A stretch of DNA of 64,000 bases from Wuchereria bancrofti (taxonomy: Eukaryota; Nematoda; Chromadorea; Rhabditida; Onchocercidae). A model generated the notes under the pieces. The model ran no database searches, had not been told where the DNA came from, and saw only the letters and a list, made by a program, of their open reading frames with translations. The position numbers were made by a program, and so were the translations under genes. How positions within the stretch are numbered: position 1 is the first letter of the stretch; every line of letters starts with the position of its first letter. Of this stretch, positions 52,954 through 64,000 are shown one piece after another. Where the stretch lies: the NCBI GenBank assembly GCA_005281725.1, contig SSBO01000008.1:1116001-1180000 (forward strand). Direction: 5' to 3'.

Positions 52954-52959
52954 AATAAA
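52954..52959 (+). terminator. AATAAA polyadenylation signal for eya
   Basis: A canonical hexamer 220 bases after the eya stop codon, with further AATAAA-like copies just after. Confidence 0.55.
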
Positions 52960-53333
52960 AAATAATAAAAACTGAAGGAAATTAATTTTTACTATTTTTT
53001 AATTAACAGTTAATCAGAAAATACAAACAAAATATATACTGAAAATAACTTATTTACTCTATGACTTAAATAAATTTTATTCATAAATTGATTAATTTGC
53101 ACAAATTTTATATTTAATATTTGCTTGTATTTTCTAATTCATACTTTTTAATTATTGCATCGTTGATAGTTAGGAGTGAAAAAATATAAATATACACATT
53201 AAATTGCTGAAACAAAATTATTTAATGCATTAAATTGCTGATAAAAAATTATTTCTTTTCCTTCCCTTTTTTTTTCCTGTTTTTTTTTTTTTTTTTATTT
53301 ACAACTTTAATTTTACACTTTTATACCATTGCA

Positions 53334-53451
53334 ATTTGCAATCTACCATATGCATTTTAAACATTTGCAATTCCATTACATGCATTTTAGACATTTGCGA
53401 TTCAATTACATACATTTTGAATACTGCAATTCCATTACATGCATTTTAAAT
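53334..53451. repeat. four imperfect copies of a 30-bp unit
   Basis: The unit resembles ATTTGCAATTCCATTACATG followed by CATTTTAAAC and repeats four times with substitutions. Most copies contain ATGCAT. Confidence 0.75.
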
Positions 53452-54090
53452 AGTTTTTGCACAATGTCAATATGATAATTTATTTTTATGCATATAAGCG
53501 CACGTTAACAAAAATACGTTGCAATGCTTTTTAAAAGAATATTTATAAATATATAAATTCCTTTTTGTTCTTATGAAATTTTTTATTTCTGATTAATTCA
53601 TATGAACTTTTACAATAATTCCAGCAAAAAATTAAATTTGCTCTAACAAATTATTTCTGTCGCAAAATAAATGTGTTGAATGATATGAAAGAAGTGATAA
53701 ATTCAACAGTAATAGCAATATGAAAAAGTTTTAAACTTGCAGCAATTTTTAAAATGTCGTCAAATCGTTAAATCAATTATGATAATATAATTTATTGAAA
53801 TAGTATTAATGAAATAATTTTACTAAGTTAATAATTTGTTAATTATTAAAAGTAAAAGTAAAAAATGAAACAGTGAATTGTATTTCCTCTTTTTTAATAT
53901 AAAATAAAAAAGAAAATAAACGGCAAAAAATTGCATTCGAATGCTTGTTTTTGCACATGAAAATAATTTTAACAATTTTGTAACATTTAAATAGATAACA
54001 ATTAATTTCATTTCATAATTAGTAATCTTGCATAAATTACATAAAAAAAGTTACATAAATTTTCATTTTTTTTCAATGAATCTTACAAAT

Positions 54091-54091
54091 A

Positions 54092-54144
<53 letters not shown>
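54091..54144. repeat. (ATT)n microsatellite
   Basis: An uninterrupted run of about 18 ATT triplets. Confidence 0.95.
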
Positions 54145-54146
<2 letters not shown>

Positions 54147-54598
54147 CTATTATCACTGATGCAAAGATGTCACCTAAAAGAAATAATCACACTGCACCTG
54201 TTTCATTTGTGTCGTAAAATTTATCGTTCTTTGAAAAGAAAAAAAAGCAAAACAACGATTTCATTTTTCATTTTCATTTTAGTTTGTGATTAAAAACTTC
54301 CTTTAACTTTTTCTTTACTTTCTTCTTTTATTATCGAAAAAGTGAAATTTATGTGATTAAGCATTTAAAAAAAGGAATGCAAAATTTTTGGTCGCTTTTT
54401 TTCTAATATTTTCAGAATTTCTTCATTTAACAATAACTATTTTGTTATTTGTAATAAGCAAAAAATTTTTTAATCCTTAAAGTACTTTTCAATGAGTCAT
54501 ACTTATGTATAAATATATTAAGGAGTGAAAAAAAAATAAAATTATTTCAAAAATGTTATAGTATCTATTGCTTTTTTTCTTGTTTCATTTTTCATTTA

Positions 54599-54681
54599 TC
54601 ATTATTATTATTATTATTATTATCATTATTATTATTATTGTTATTGTTATTACTATTATTATTACTATTATTATTATTATT
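54599..54681. repeat. imperfect (ATT)n microsatellite
   Basis: ATT triplets with single-base changes (ATC, GTT, ACT), older in appearance than the run at 54091. Confidence 0.9.
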
Positions 54682-56079
54682 TCGTTGATTTCAAAAATTT
54701 TTTTTGTAAATACTTCATTTATAATTTATTAAAATATAAATAATTTATTAAAATATAAAAGTGTAAATTTTTTCAGCTAGATAATTCATAGATAATTCGG
54801 TTAAAAAATAACAAAGAAAAAGTTATTTCTTTATTTAATTTATTTAATTATTTACTTATTTATCTGCTCATTTTTTTATATTTAACAATAAAAAATAATA
54901 GAAAGCCAATAATCGAAAGAAGTTGACCTTCGTTTCTGTCGTCATTTTTTTTTGTCAAATGTAGAAGTAATTAATTATTTTTTACAATTGCTCGATAATG
55001 ATTCGATTGTATGATCTGTAATCATATCGGCTTTTTTTTTTGCTTTTTGCCGTCGTTACTATTATCATCAACTTTGATATATTCACTTGTTTATCAGTTA
55101 TTTTGATATTTCTAGATAATGTCAACCATATCAGTGTTATCAGCAAAATGCAATTTTTTGTAGTAAATTCATAAAATGAAGCATCAAATTTATTACTATA
55201 GCATATTGCTGCTAAAATTGTCGATGTTAATTTTATCCAAAAAGTGATACATTATTCATTTCTATAATCTTAACACTTCATCCTTTTGAAATCAAATAGA
55301 AATAAATAGAAAAATAATAATAATTGAGTAAAAAAAAAGTCAGAAAGTTTAAAATTTCTACAATTTATCTTAATTTTATATTTAAAACAACGCAATCGAA
55401 ATTTATATTCAATTTTATCCTACAATGTATTATCAAATCTATTGTCTGATATAATTATTGCACTCAGATTGCAAAATGCAAATCGCCGGTTTGAATATAA
55501 AACAAAAGGTTAAAGGTTACATGAGCGCTAACGGAAGCTTTGCTAAGTAGGCATTTTAAGAAACATCAAAAATTATCAATTTTCTAAGGTCATATTTTTT
55601 CATGAAATATTTAATTTTTTTCTTTGACTTAACCTTTGATCTCTGGTGCAGTATTGGTGAATAATGCAAATCAGATGACCTCAAGTGCCAATGTTCCACT
55701 CAAAAAAGGTTAATGAGCACATTAATCATTTATGCATTGATACAGAACTATTATATCAATAATTTCATTCGAGAACTATTCGTCTAATACGATTCACTTC
55801 AAATTTCCGGAAATTAATCATATCCTGTTTATGTCATTGCAACAAGTCAAGTCTTATCCAATTTTTTCCTCTCTGATTTTAAAAGATAGTAGTATATCTA
55901 TTGTTATTAACCTTTAAAATGAAATTATTGTTTATTCGTTATGTACATATCGGTTAATCATCATTGAACGAATCTTAACTAAATAGTAACTTTATAAAGT
56001 AATGAATAATTTGATCATGATCATATTCCGGATAGATCAATTCTTCATTCCGGTGTAAATTAGTTTGACAAAGTATAAG

Positions 56080-59000
56080 ATGAAATCGACAAAGGCGTGT
56101 CTTCCTTTTCTATCAGCAAAAGGAAATGTTATTGTTGTTGCTTGTTGTTCGGAATTGCTATTGCTGCTGTTTCATGCTATTGTAATTCCAACTGCATGCC
56201 GTAATCCGGTTGGTATTATTAACGCACAATCATCGTTATTATCATTTTTAATATTTTTGTTTATATCGGAAAATATCAAAACCGTTATCAATTAATCTTA
56301 CTGCATTGCTTCTTTTTTTATCACACATTGATTTATTTTCATTTCTAGTTAATCTGTTTTGTATTTTTTTTTTCTTTCCGGAAAATATTTGATGCGAAAT
56401 TTTCATCTTAATTAATAAATCCGATGTTAGCAATAATCGTTGACATATTTTTTCTGCTAATTACAGCTAATACTGCACATATTTCACATATTCGAAAAGT
56501 AAGTTGTCATTTTTTTTCCATTTTTTCCGTTCTTTATTTTCATTTGAAATATTTAATTTTAAATCAAATCTGTTTAAATATGAAAATAAATCTACGGTTA
56601 CGATAATAGTCGATTATGGTTACCATAAAGTGAATATTGTTAATGCAAATTAGTGCAATACCATATTTTTTTTCGAATAAAATAATGAATGAATTAAAGT
56701 AAAAGAAAGAAAGGAAAAGTTGAAAGAGTAAAATTAAATTTTGCAATATTACACAATGAAAAAAAAATATTTGAAGTATTAATAATTCTTCAATTCTTTT
56801 AAATAAAACGAAATTCTTTTAAATAATTTGATCTTTCAGAGATAATTATTTTAAGATCAAATATTATAATGCCAAATTGAACCTTACATAAACATTCCTT
56901 ATCATCCTCACCAAATCATATAAACCAAATATATAATTTCGTTTAGTTAATTATTCAAATTTCGTACAATTATTTATTAAAATTTATATTGACAAAGCAT
57001 TTTAGACGTTTAACATTTATACGTAAAATGCGCAAATATCTTAGGCAAATAGATTTAGTGTTGTTTATTAAAACGTTACTTTGTACTGTATGTTAGTTTT
57101 TTGATAACTGTTGAAATATTTATTTCAAACAAATACAAAGGATCAAACAATAAAATCAAGAAATTCATAGAGAGAGGAAAAAAAAAGCACAAAAAAGGTT
57201 GGCATGAACTTCGTTGAAATAATATGTAAACAAGTTCAGATATCAATAACAAATTATTTCATCGGAATGATCAAATGAAAAAATAACAAAATTCACACAA
57301 AAAAAAAGAGAACGAAAGATTAGCATGAACTATAAAACTTTTTGAAAAGTATGTAAACAAATTTAGATTTTAATTGATAAATGAAATTTATCAAAAATCA
57401 TTTCTTATTTGTATTTTTTACTTTATTGATTTACGCAGAATTTGTCATAATTTTATCTTAAATAAAGTAAAGAAAAAAGAAAGAATAATTGATGATTTTT
57501 TGAATTACTTATGTCAACATTTGAGCAATTCTGGTTAATTAATTAATTAATATAATTTAGGCTCATTCATACTTGGATCTTCGTATCAAACTTTCACCAA
57601 TTGATGATACAACAATCTGTGAAAATGATCCACCTTGTTCGATACCATATGCTATTTCCGTTTTGCATTCTCCCAATCATTTCGATTTATTAGTATATTT
57701 ATTTATTTATTTGTTTATTCTTTTTTTTAATTCCCTTTTTTAAACTTTTTTTTTTGTATTATTTTGATTTAATCAATCATTTTTTAAAATTAAACAAACG
57801 CTACTAAACTATTACGTAAAAAATGGTGAGTGAGTTGTTTTTACATTATAAATGCATAAGCAATACTAAAGAGATATGTAAATGAAGTAAACGATGACGT
57901 ATAAACGACGATAAGAAAGTGACGTGTAAAAGACATATGCAAGATTTGAGATCATAAAATTTTAAAATGGATTTCAAATAAATATTTTAAATAAATGTAT
58001 TTGAATGCTAAATAACCACTCGTCATTCACTTTCAATTTTGTTTTTTTTTTTTCTTATCTTTTTAAATTCTATTTCTTTCCCTTCCACACAATTAAACTA
58101 ATTAGTTAATTTGTTGAAATCTAGTAAGTTAAAAAAGTTTGGAATTTGCTGAGATTTATTGTTGATTCCAAATGATACTTATAAATCTATAAAAAGAAAA
58201 GGAAACGAAAATTTTTTAAAAAAAAATGCATTTTTTTGTTGAAGATTGCTGCTTTATTATGCATTTGGTCACCATTAGATGTATTATTTAATTGAGTAAC
58301 TCAATTTTAATAAGAAAAAAACTAAATGAAGAAATATTATAAATGCAAAAACATAATGAAAGGCGAAAAAGATAGCGAAGATTAATCTTAATAAACATTA
58401 CTGTTTGTTTTATTCAAGATTTCATTAATTATAATATAACATAAGTAAGGTTGACGCAAAGGTTATTGTTTATAATAATTTCAAAAATTAATAATGAAAT
58501 TTCTGATAATCATTTCTATTCATTTAAACAATGAACATTGTAATTTAAGTTGATTATTAGCTGATAAGTCTTTGTGATAAGTTTTAATTCACATTGTTAG
58601 AAATGAATATTTTGAAATGTTAAAAATTTGATAAAATATGTTAATAAATGAATTATAACTATTATAAATGATATAAATAGTATGACTTTATTGATATATT
58701 ATAAATAACTATGATGAAATATTCAGATTAATAATGCTTTAGAATATAATGATGCAAGATGGTGGACTATTAAGACACAATCATAATCGTTATAGCGATT
58801 CAACAGTGATACGATTAACAAAAGCAATGAAATCACATAATGGCAAAGTATATTTGGGATTGCGATTTTTTGATTTACCCATTGGCATGCAAGGTTAAAA
58901 TCCATTCATTATTTCATTTTTATTTGTAAATCACAAAAAAATATTTTTCTAATCTTTTATTTCAGCGCAATCGTAATACTTGAATAGTAGTAAGATGACA

Positions 59001-61751
59001 ATACATGTGATAATGTGAATGATAATGATAACAATCATATTTAATCATACTATAGTTTTAGTTTTTATAAGTTTAACAAACAAAAAATTATACGTGTATT
59101 TGATTTTTTCAGTTCCAATCATTTTTAGATATTGAAATTGATCGGTTGATGATCCATTTCAGATTATATTATTATGGATGTCACCATGGTAGTTGAAAAT
59201 GGTATGAAAAAAAAGATGGAAATGATAACAGAAAATTATCGGCTTCATGTACATGTTACTAAAGAGATGGAAAAAAGTTATGATATGAGAAAATTAAAAG
59301 AATATTTTAATCTTAACTACCTGTTCATTAAATTTTTCTCTTAAAGTTAATTTCCTCTTAACTGCCTATTAAATTTTCCTCGTAAAACAAGTTTGTTCAA
59401 AAAATTTGAAAAGTTTTCGTAGGAAATGAAAAATTGCATTTTACGACTTGTTGTCAATGTAAATAATTTAGCAAAAATATGAAAAAAAATAAGACTTGAA
59501 AATTTATTTGAATAAATTAATGATAAATATAATTTTGTAGGCTTATTATCAGACAACATAGACACTGATATGATAAACGCAACAAATTGCCAATGCATTA
59601 CAAAAAATTGTGCATGCTGCATGACGTTAAATGTTGCAAAAATTGGTCTTAATGATTTCGGTATGTATCTACTTTAATAATTTTTTTTTTTTGCTCAAGA
59701 AAATTTTATTTATTTTTATTCTTTTGGTTTGTTTATTGCTAAGAAAACGACGACATTTCATGAAGTGTGAATATTGACGACAAATCGACTACTGGTGAAT
59801 AAAGCGAATGAAAAGAAAAAAGGAAACAAATATGGGAAATATGAAATTCAAAAAATTCTTTTTTATTCTATTTAATTACTATATTTTGAAAAAAATTTTT
59901 AATTCTATCTTCTTTTTAGTTTCTCTCTTTTTTTTTTTTTGAAAGAGAGAGAAAGAAAGGGAAATAGCAATAATGGCACTTGTGATAGAATGCATTCCAA
60001 TCTATACGATTGCTTCCAATTAAAAAAGTTTTGCTGTTTATGGATCGAACATTTGCGCTCTTTTTGGTTTATTAGCATATGAGATGAAATGAAATATTTT
60101 CGCTCTATTACTGATATAATTTAAATTTAAATGGAAGCAGAATCACTTCTTTTTGCTTTCAATAAACATCACAAAGAAATTGTTTTGGTTTAAAAAGGAA
60201 GACATGAAGCTTATTGGAATTTTGCAAAGCTAAAAAATTTTGAAATTTTTCACAATAATACTTTTACCATGTAAAATCATAGAAAGGATGAAGTGTTTCA
60301 AATATTTAAAATATATGCAAATTTCAAACACTATTCTCGTATTGTTTAACGTTAGTATGTTTCGGCTTGTGAATTTTAGGACTGAACAGTCCACCTAGTT
60401 TCATTGTTTTATATTAATCATCTGAAAGATAACATACAAAATCAGAGTTGATTAGAATATCATTTTACTAAAAAATTCATCACTACTATGTCAAATATTT
60501 AGCTGTAGTGCATCATAATATACCTATACTTGCTGACATGCAATATAATTATACGTACTGACGTACAAAATATACCTATACTTACTAACCTAAACATATC
60601 TATACTATAGCATGTTATACTATACTATAACATAGCAATATAATATCTTCTTAGTGACTTCATACTGTAATACATTATGTTATGATACAATACAATATGC
60701 TTTTAGTTACCGATATTGCATGTACAGTATAAAAGTGATGCTAAAAGTACAATATAGCTAAAAATACACTTCGTCGTACTGTACGATACGATATACTAGA
60801 TTATTGATACCTTAATATATCATACAGTATGAAAGTGGTGCAGTACAATGTAGCAAAAATTACAAATATACTGTACCATGCATAATGATTTATATAACAG
60901 TAGTTTGTGCTAATTAACACAACATTGTAATATATTATACTATAGCATAATATACTTGCCCACATAATGCGATAACGTTACAGTATTGCCTAAGATACTG
61001 TAAAGACGTACAGTATGCCCGTGCTTATACCTATAATGATATATTGGTATTTATCAAAAAATTGTGTTAATCGGAAAATTTTAAATTAAATTAAAAATTT
61101 GCAGCATGTGTGAATATTACGTATATATCAGAAGATATCGGTATTCGTTTATCTTTTTCTATAAATGGCTACATTTATATTTCAAGAGAAATATCATGTT
61201 AGTTTCTATCCTTTCATTTTTCATAATTTTTTTAAAATCAAAACGACACGAATTTAAAATGAATATTACTTAAAAATATACATTGTTTTATTACAAATAT
61301 GTAACAATATATATGTAAAAGATAAGAACAATGTAAAAATATGTAAATTTTATTTTAAACAAGCAAAATTTTTAAATTCACATACAAATTTTACTTGAAT
61401 GAAATTTCTTTTCTATTATTTTCCGTACAGTGCGTAATCCACCACCGTATTGCTTGTCATTGCCATTTTTGAAGGAATATGCTAGCATTTGCTTACGCTT
61501 ACGTAATGTAAGTACTTATTCTTTTCTAATTTAAGCGTTTCCTGTTTTTCTTGAACACTTTTTTTAAATTTCAGCAAAACAAATTAAGAATAAAACGAGT
61601 TAATTTAGAATCTAATATAAAACATGGAAATATCGTTTTTCAGTTAAAATTTCGAAAAAGAAACCTTGATGGTTGCTTGGAATTAGACGCTGAACTGTAT
61701 CACGTCCACGTGGCTACAATACATCTAGGATGTTTCACCATACCAACCTAA
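56080..61751 (+). CDS. secreted DUF4773-type protein (9 exons, complete)
   Basis: Exons 56080-56212, 56467-56498, 57561-57692, 58743-58893, 59163-59276, 59541-59660, 61105-61197, 61431-61507 and 61575-61751 join in phase to give 342 aa. The N-terminus has a hydrophobic signal-type stretch (VIVVACCSELLLLLFHAIVI). The C-terminal half carries the cysteine signature of the DUF4773 family of secreted invertebrate proteins: CQCITKNCACC, then ACVNITYISEDIGIRLSF, a second beta-rich stretch (INGYIYISREIS), and NPPPYCLSLPFLKEYASICL. The first half (YLDLRIKLSPIDDTTICEND and a Met/Lys-rich segment) matches nothing I know. The molecular role of DUF4773 proteins is not established as far as I know. The first two exons are the least certain, because they rest on phase and signal peptide rather than homology. 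The gene is convergent with the aspartylglucosaminidase gene, whose stop lies 825 bases downstream. Confidence 0.85.
60440..61030. repeat. low-complexity TATAC/ACAGTAT-rich tract in an intron
   Basis: About 590 bases built from scattered, imperfect copies of words such as CTATACT, ATAGCATA and TACAGTAT in both orientations. It lies in the 59661-61104 intron of the DUF4773 gene. There is no clear period. Confidence 0.5.
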
Positions 61752-62576
61752 AAATTGGAAGCAAATATAATGAATATATATATATATATATCATTCTTGT
61801 TATATTTTCTTGTTTTATGTACTATTTTATCTTGTTAACTAAAATCTCATGAATATTTCAGACATTTTTAGAGGCATTTCAAAAATATGTAGGATATTTT
61901 ACTTTTGAAAAAAGTTTTTGCATATTAATTAAATGTTTAACTATAGTCCCGGTTTGTTAAATGTAAAAGATCATCTGTAAAAGTTCGGTATAAATTTGAA
62001 GTCCATTCATCTTATTAATCATAATTCGCTAACAGTATAAAGCTAACTAATTTTCACTTCAAATACAGAAAAAAAATTACCCTTAAATGGAGAAAATATC
62101 AGGTGTCTGAAAGAAAGGAAACTTCATCTTACAGACATATTGAGTTTAAAAACATCGGGAAAGCCCGAATTGTCACCTTCAATCTTTCAGCTTTGAACTT
62201 GTGGAGATTACAAATATTATCGTGTTTGTTTATCTATGACATGTCCCTAAACCATTTTTACTTGATTTCTTCGAGAAAAAAGAAAAGAAGGATTTTCGAT
62301 TTTCAAGAATTCCATTTTGAGAAGTCCGTTTTAATTTCCTTAATTCTCGAAAAAAGACTTCCGGACAAACAAAAATGCTTTCTCATTTTTAATTAATTTT
62401 CTTTCCTTGTTATAAGGAAACTTAGGATAATTTGAAACTGCTCGACAAATAACAATTATAATTTTATTGATAATTTAAACACAAGAAATATGCCACAAGA
62501 AATACGCTTAAATGCTAAGTGTTTAAATATATTATAAGAAAATGATTACGTTACGAGTTAAAAATTCAATCAGCAT
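61752..62576. other. convergent intergenic region
   Basis: The 3' flanks of the DUF4773 gene (+) and aspartylglucosaminidase (-). The 97-codon open frame at 62103-62396 has no splice context, no family resemblance and ordinary AT-rich composition, so I do not call it a gene. Confidence 0.5.
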
Positions 62577-63960
62577 CTATATACATCTCACAGGTATAAC
62601 TTTAACTTTTTTCAAATATTGATTTTGCATACAAAATTTGAAAAAATCCATGCCATGACATGCAGCACCGAAGTTACCCTTTTTGTCAACTGCAACAATT
62701 GCGCCTCTAAAATTCGGATATTTGCGAGAAATGGCACGAATTGTTATTTCAGCAGCTTCTGCGGGCATTTTACCTTCACGCATATAGTGAACTGTTTGAA
62801 AGCTGCAATATATTGCATAAGTTTGCACTTTGATAAAATTAAACAATAAAGCAAATCAATGTCAATCGAAGTCAATTATTAACTGAGCCATTTTCTTGAG
62901 ATGGAAAGTGAAAATGATAGAACTATCAATTATCTAAAAAAAAAAAACACCTGGAAACAAATCTCATCATAATATCACCATCGCCAGTACTCACTGCACC
63001 ACCGATATCATTATCAGCATATGCACCAGCACCTGGTATTGGTGAATCACCAATCCGTCTGGAATTAAATTAAAAAAAGTGAAATAAAATTTCACGTTTT
63101 CTATTAGTACTTCAATTATTAATTACAAAATGTAACAAATTTTCGGGTTGTAAGGACCTCAGACAATGTATACCATTAAACCGATCTGATTAAGTCAGAA
63201 TTGATAGTATTTTAAACCAACTCATCATTATTTAATATCCAAATCGCTAGAACTGCTTGAAATTTTCAGGAACATATCCATCTTCGATTTCAGATTGGAC
63301 GATTATAAAAATATAATCACTATAAATGCAAGATTTAAATCTAAAAAATCTCAACCGGATGTAGAAATTCCAGTGATTTTACGATGTTTCAAATTTGATT
63401 TCCTCTTCCTAATAAGAGCTAAAACAAACATTCACTTCTGAATAAATTTACCCGGGAATTTTGTGATTGGCACCATTAGTCGATGTGCCAGCAGAAATAT
63501 TATTTTCAAAATCAACAACAATCATACCAATGGTATCGTGATTATGATAATAAGCCTAAAGAAAAACTTATTACTTCTTTCACGATTTTAATTAAAGATT
63601 AGACGGGTTGGAAATTTCGATTTATGCTAATTCAATTTTAAAAATTCTTCTTTTACATGAAATTCAATCTGAAAATTATCTCATGACATGAGAATGATAA
63701 CAACATGATGAAAACAGGAGGTAAATATTAATAACTTTGAGCACGCCAAGAACGTCTTACAACATTTTAAAATAGAGACGATCAAAAAAAAAAGCGAAAA
63801 AAACAACAAAAAGACAAATGAGCAGAAAAATGAATCAAACATTTTTACGACTAAACTTTTCTGGTAGATCAGTGATGGCCATGTCAGAGTATGTGAATTT
63901 ATCTTTATCATTCGCAGGTTTATATGGACCACAAGATTTGGTCGGATCAGGTGATACATT
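62577..63960 (-). CDS. aspartylglucosaminidase, C-terminal part (4 exons, 5' end outside window)
   Basis: This lysosomal Ntn-hydrolase cleaves the GlcNAc-Asn link of glycoproteins. Minus-strand exons 63960-63841, 63555-63452, 63058-62951 and 62802-62577 join in phase. Landmarks match human AGA closely: [15 protein letters not shown], then HDTIGMIV, whose Thr is the autocatalytic nucleophile and start of the beta subunit, [50 protein letters not shown], and the C-terminal FGAACHG and VRCI. The visible part covers about the last 187 residues, including the full beta subunit, so the enzyme looks active. The N-terminal alpha subunit and signal peptide lie beyond 64000. Exon 63960-63841 ends at AAT|GTTTGA, the only in-phase donor seen. 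Confidence 0.95.
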
Positions 63961-64000
63961 CTAAAATTAGCACTAAACAGAAATTTATTTTTTGTTACAA

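Larger units (their letters stand above)
52735..56079. other. intergenic region rich in simple repeats
   Basis: Between eya and the DUF4773 gene lie a polyadenylation signal (52954), a four-copy 30-base repeat (53334-53451) and two ATT tracts. A less AT-skewed patch near 55480-55730 has an exon-like segment after a GGTGCAG, but no gene could be assembled. Confidence 0.5.

Noticed and set aside
62103..62396. 97-codon plus-strand ORF in the convergent spacer
   Set aside because: It shows no family resemblance, no acceptor near its start and AT-rich composition like its surroundings.
62619..62849. 76-codon plus-strand ORF
   Set aside because: It is the antisense shadow of the last aspartylglucosaminidase exon.
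1..64000. CRISPR arrays, bacterial operons, ribosome binding sites, intact transposons
   Set aside because: None seen. The gene structure is eukaryotic and spliced, and no terminal-repeat element with a transposase or reverse-transcriptase frame was found.

Overview
The window is nuclear DNA of a nematode, most likely a filarial (onchocercid-type) worm. The evidence is a very AT-rich background, genes broken into many small exons with GT..(T/A)TTTCAG introns, AG acceptors within a few bases of start codons (as used for spliced-leader trans-splicing), and gene families that align to animal and nematode proteins. The species cannot be fixed from the sequence alone. Few long ORFs are genes; the gene models here were built by chaining exons with matching splice phase.

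Layout: 1-3.2 kb has no gene seen. A possible 5' coding exon of a minus-strand gene lies at 3822-3975, with a weak second exon at 3237-3280. A divergent spacer with CA repeats leads to mau-2 (5885-13080, +, 13 exons), the cohesin-loader subunit Mau2/Scc4. Tail to tail with it, 21 bases away, is a three-exon insulin-like peptide gene (13102-15158, -). An 11-kb stretch without a convincing gene follows (15.2-26.2 kb).

Next come a seven-exon multi-pass membrane protein resembling the LAPTM4 type (26205-30774, +), a secreted C-type lectin with a cysteine-rich tail (34058-35890, +), and an Eyes-absent (EYA) homologue (firm exons 45614-52734, probable 5' exon at 39051, +). A tRNA-Ala(AGC) sits inside an eya intron. 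A microsatellite-rich spacer leads to a nine-exon secreted DUF4773-type protein (56080-61751, +). Convergent with that is the C-terminal half of aspartylglucosaminidase (62577-63960, -), which runs off the right edge.

The genes do not form a pathway. The points most worth checking are: the EYA protein, whose HAD-phosphatase nucleophile motif reads WEMED instead of WDLDE and whose late GDG motif reads STH, so it looks like a pseudophosphatase; the compact insulin-like gene, with 14 rather than 11 residues between its B-chain cysteines, whose transcript probably overlaps mau-2 antisense; and a GC-richer decayed coding island inside a mau-2 intron. I did not find a wholly new kind of system.
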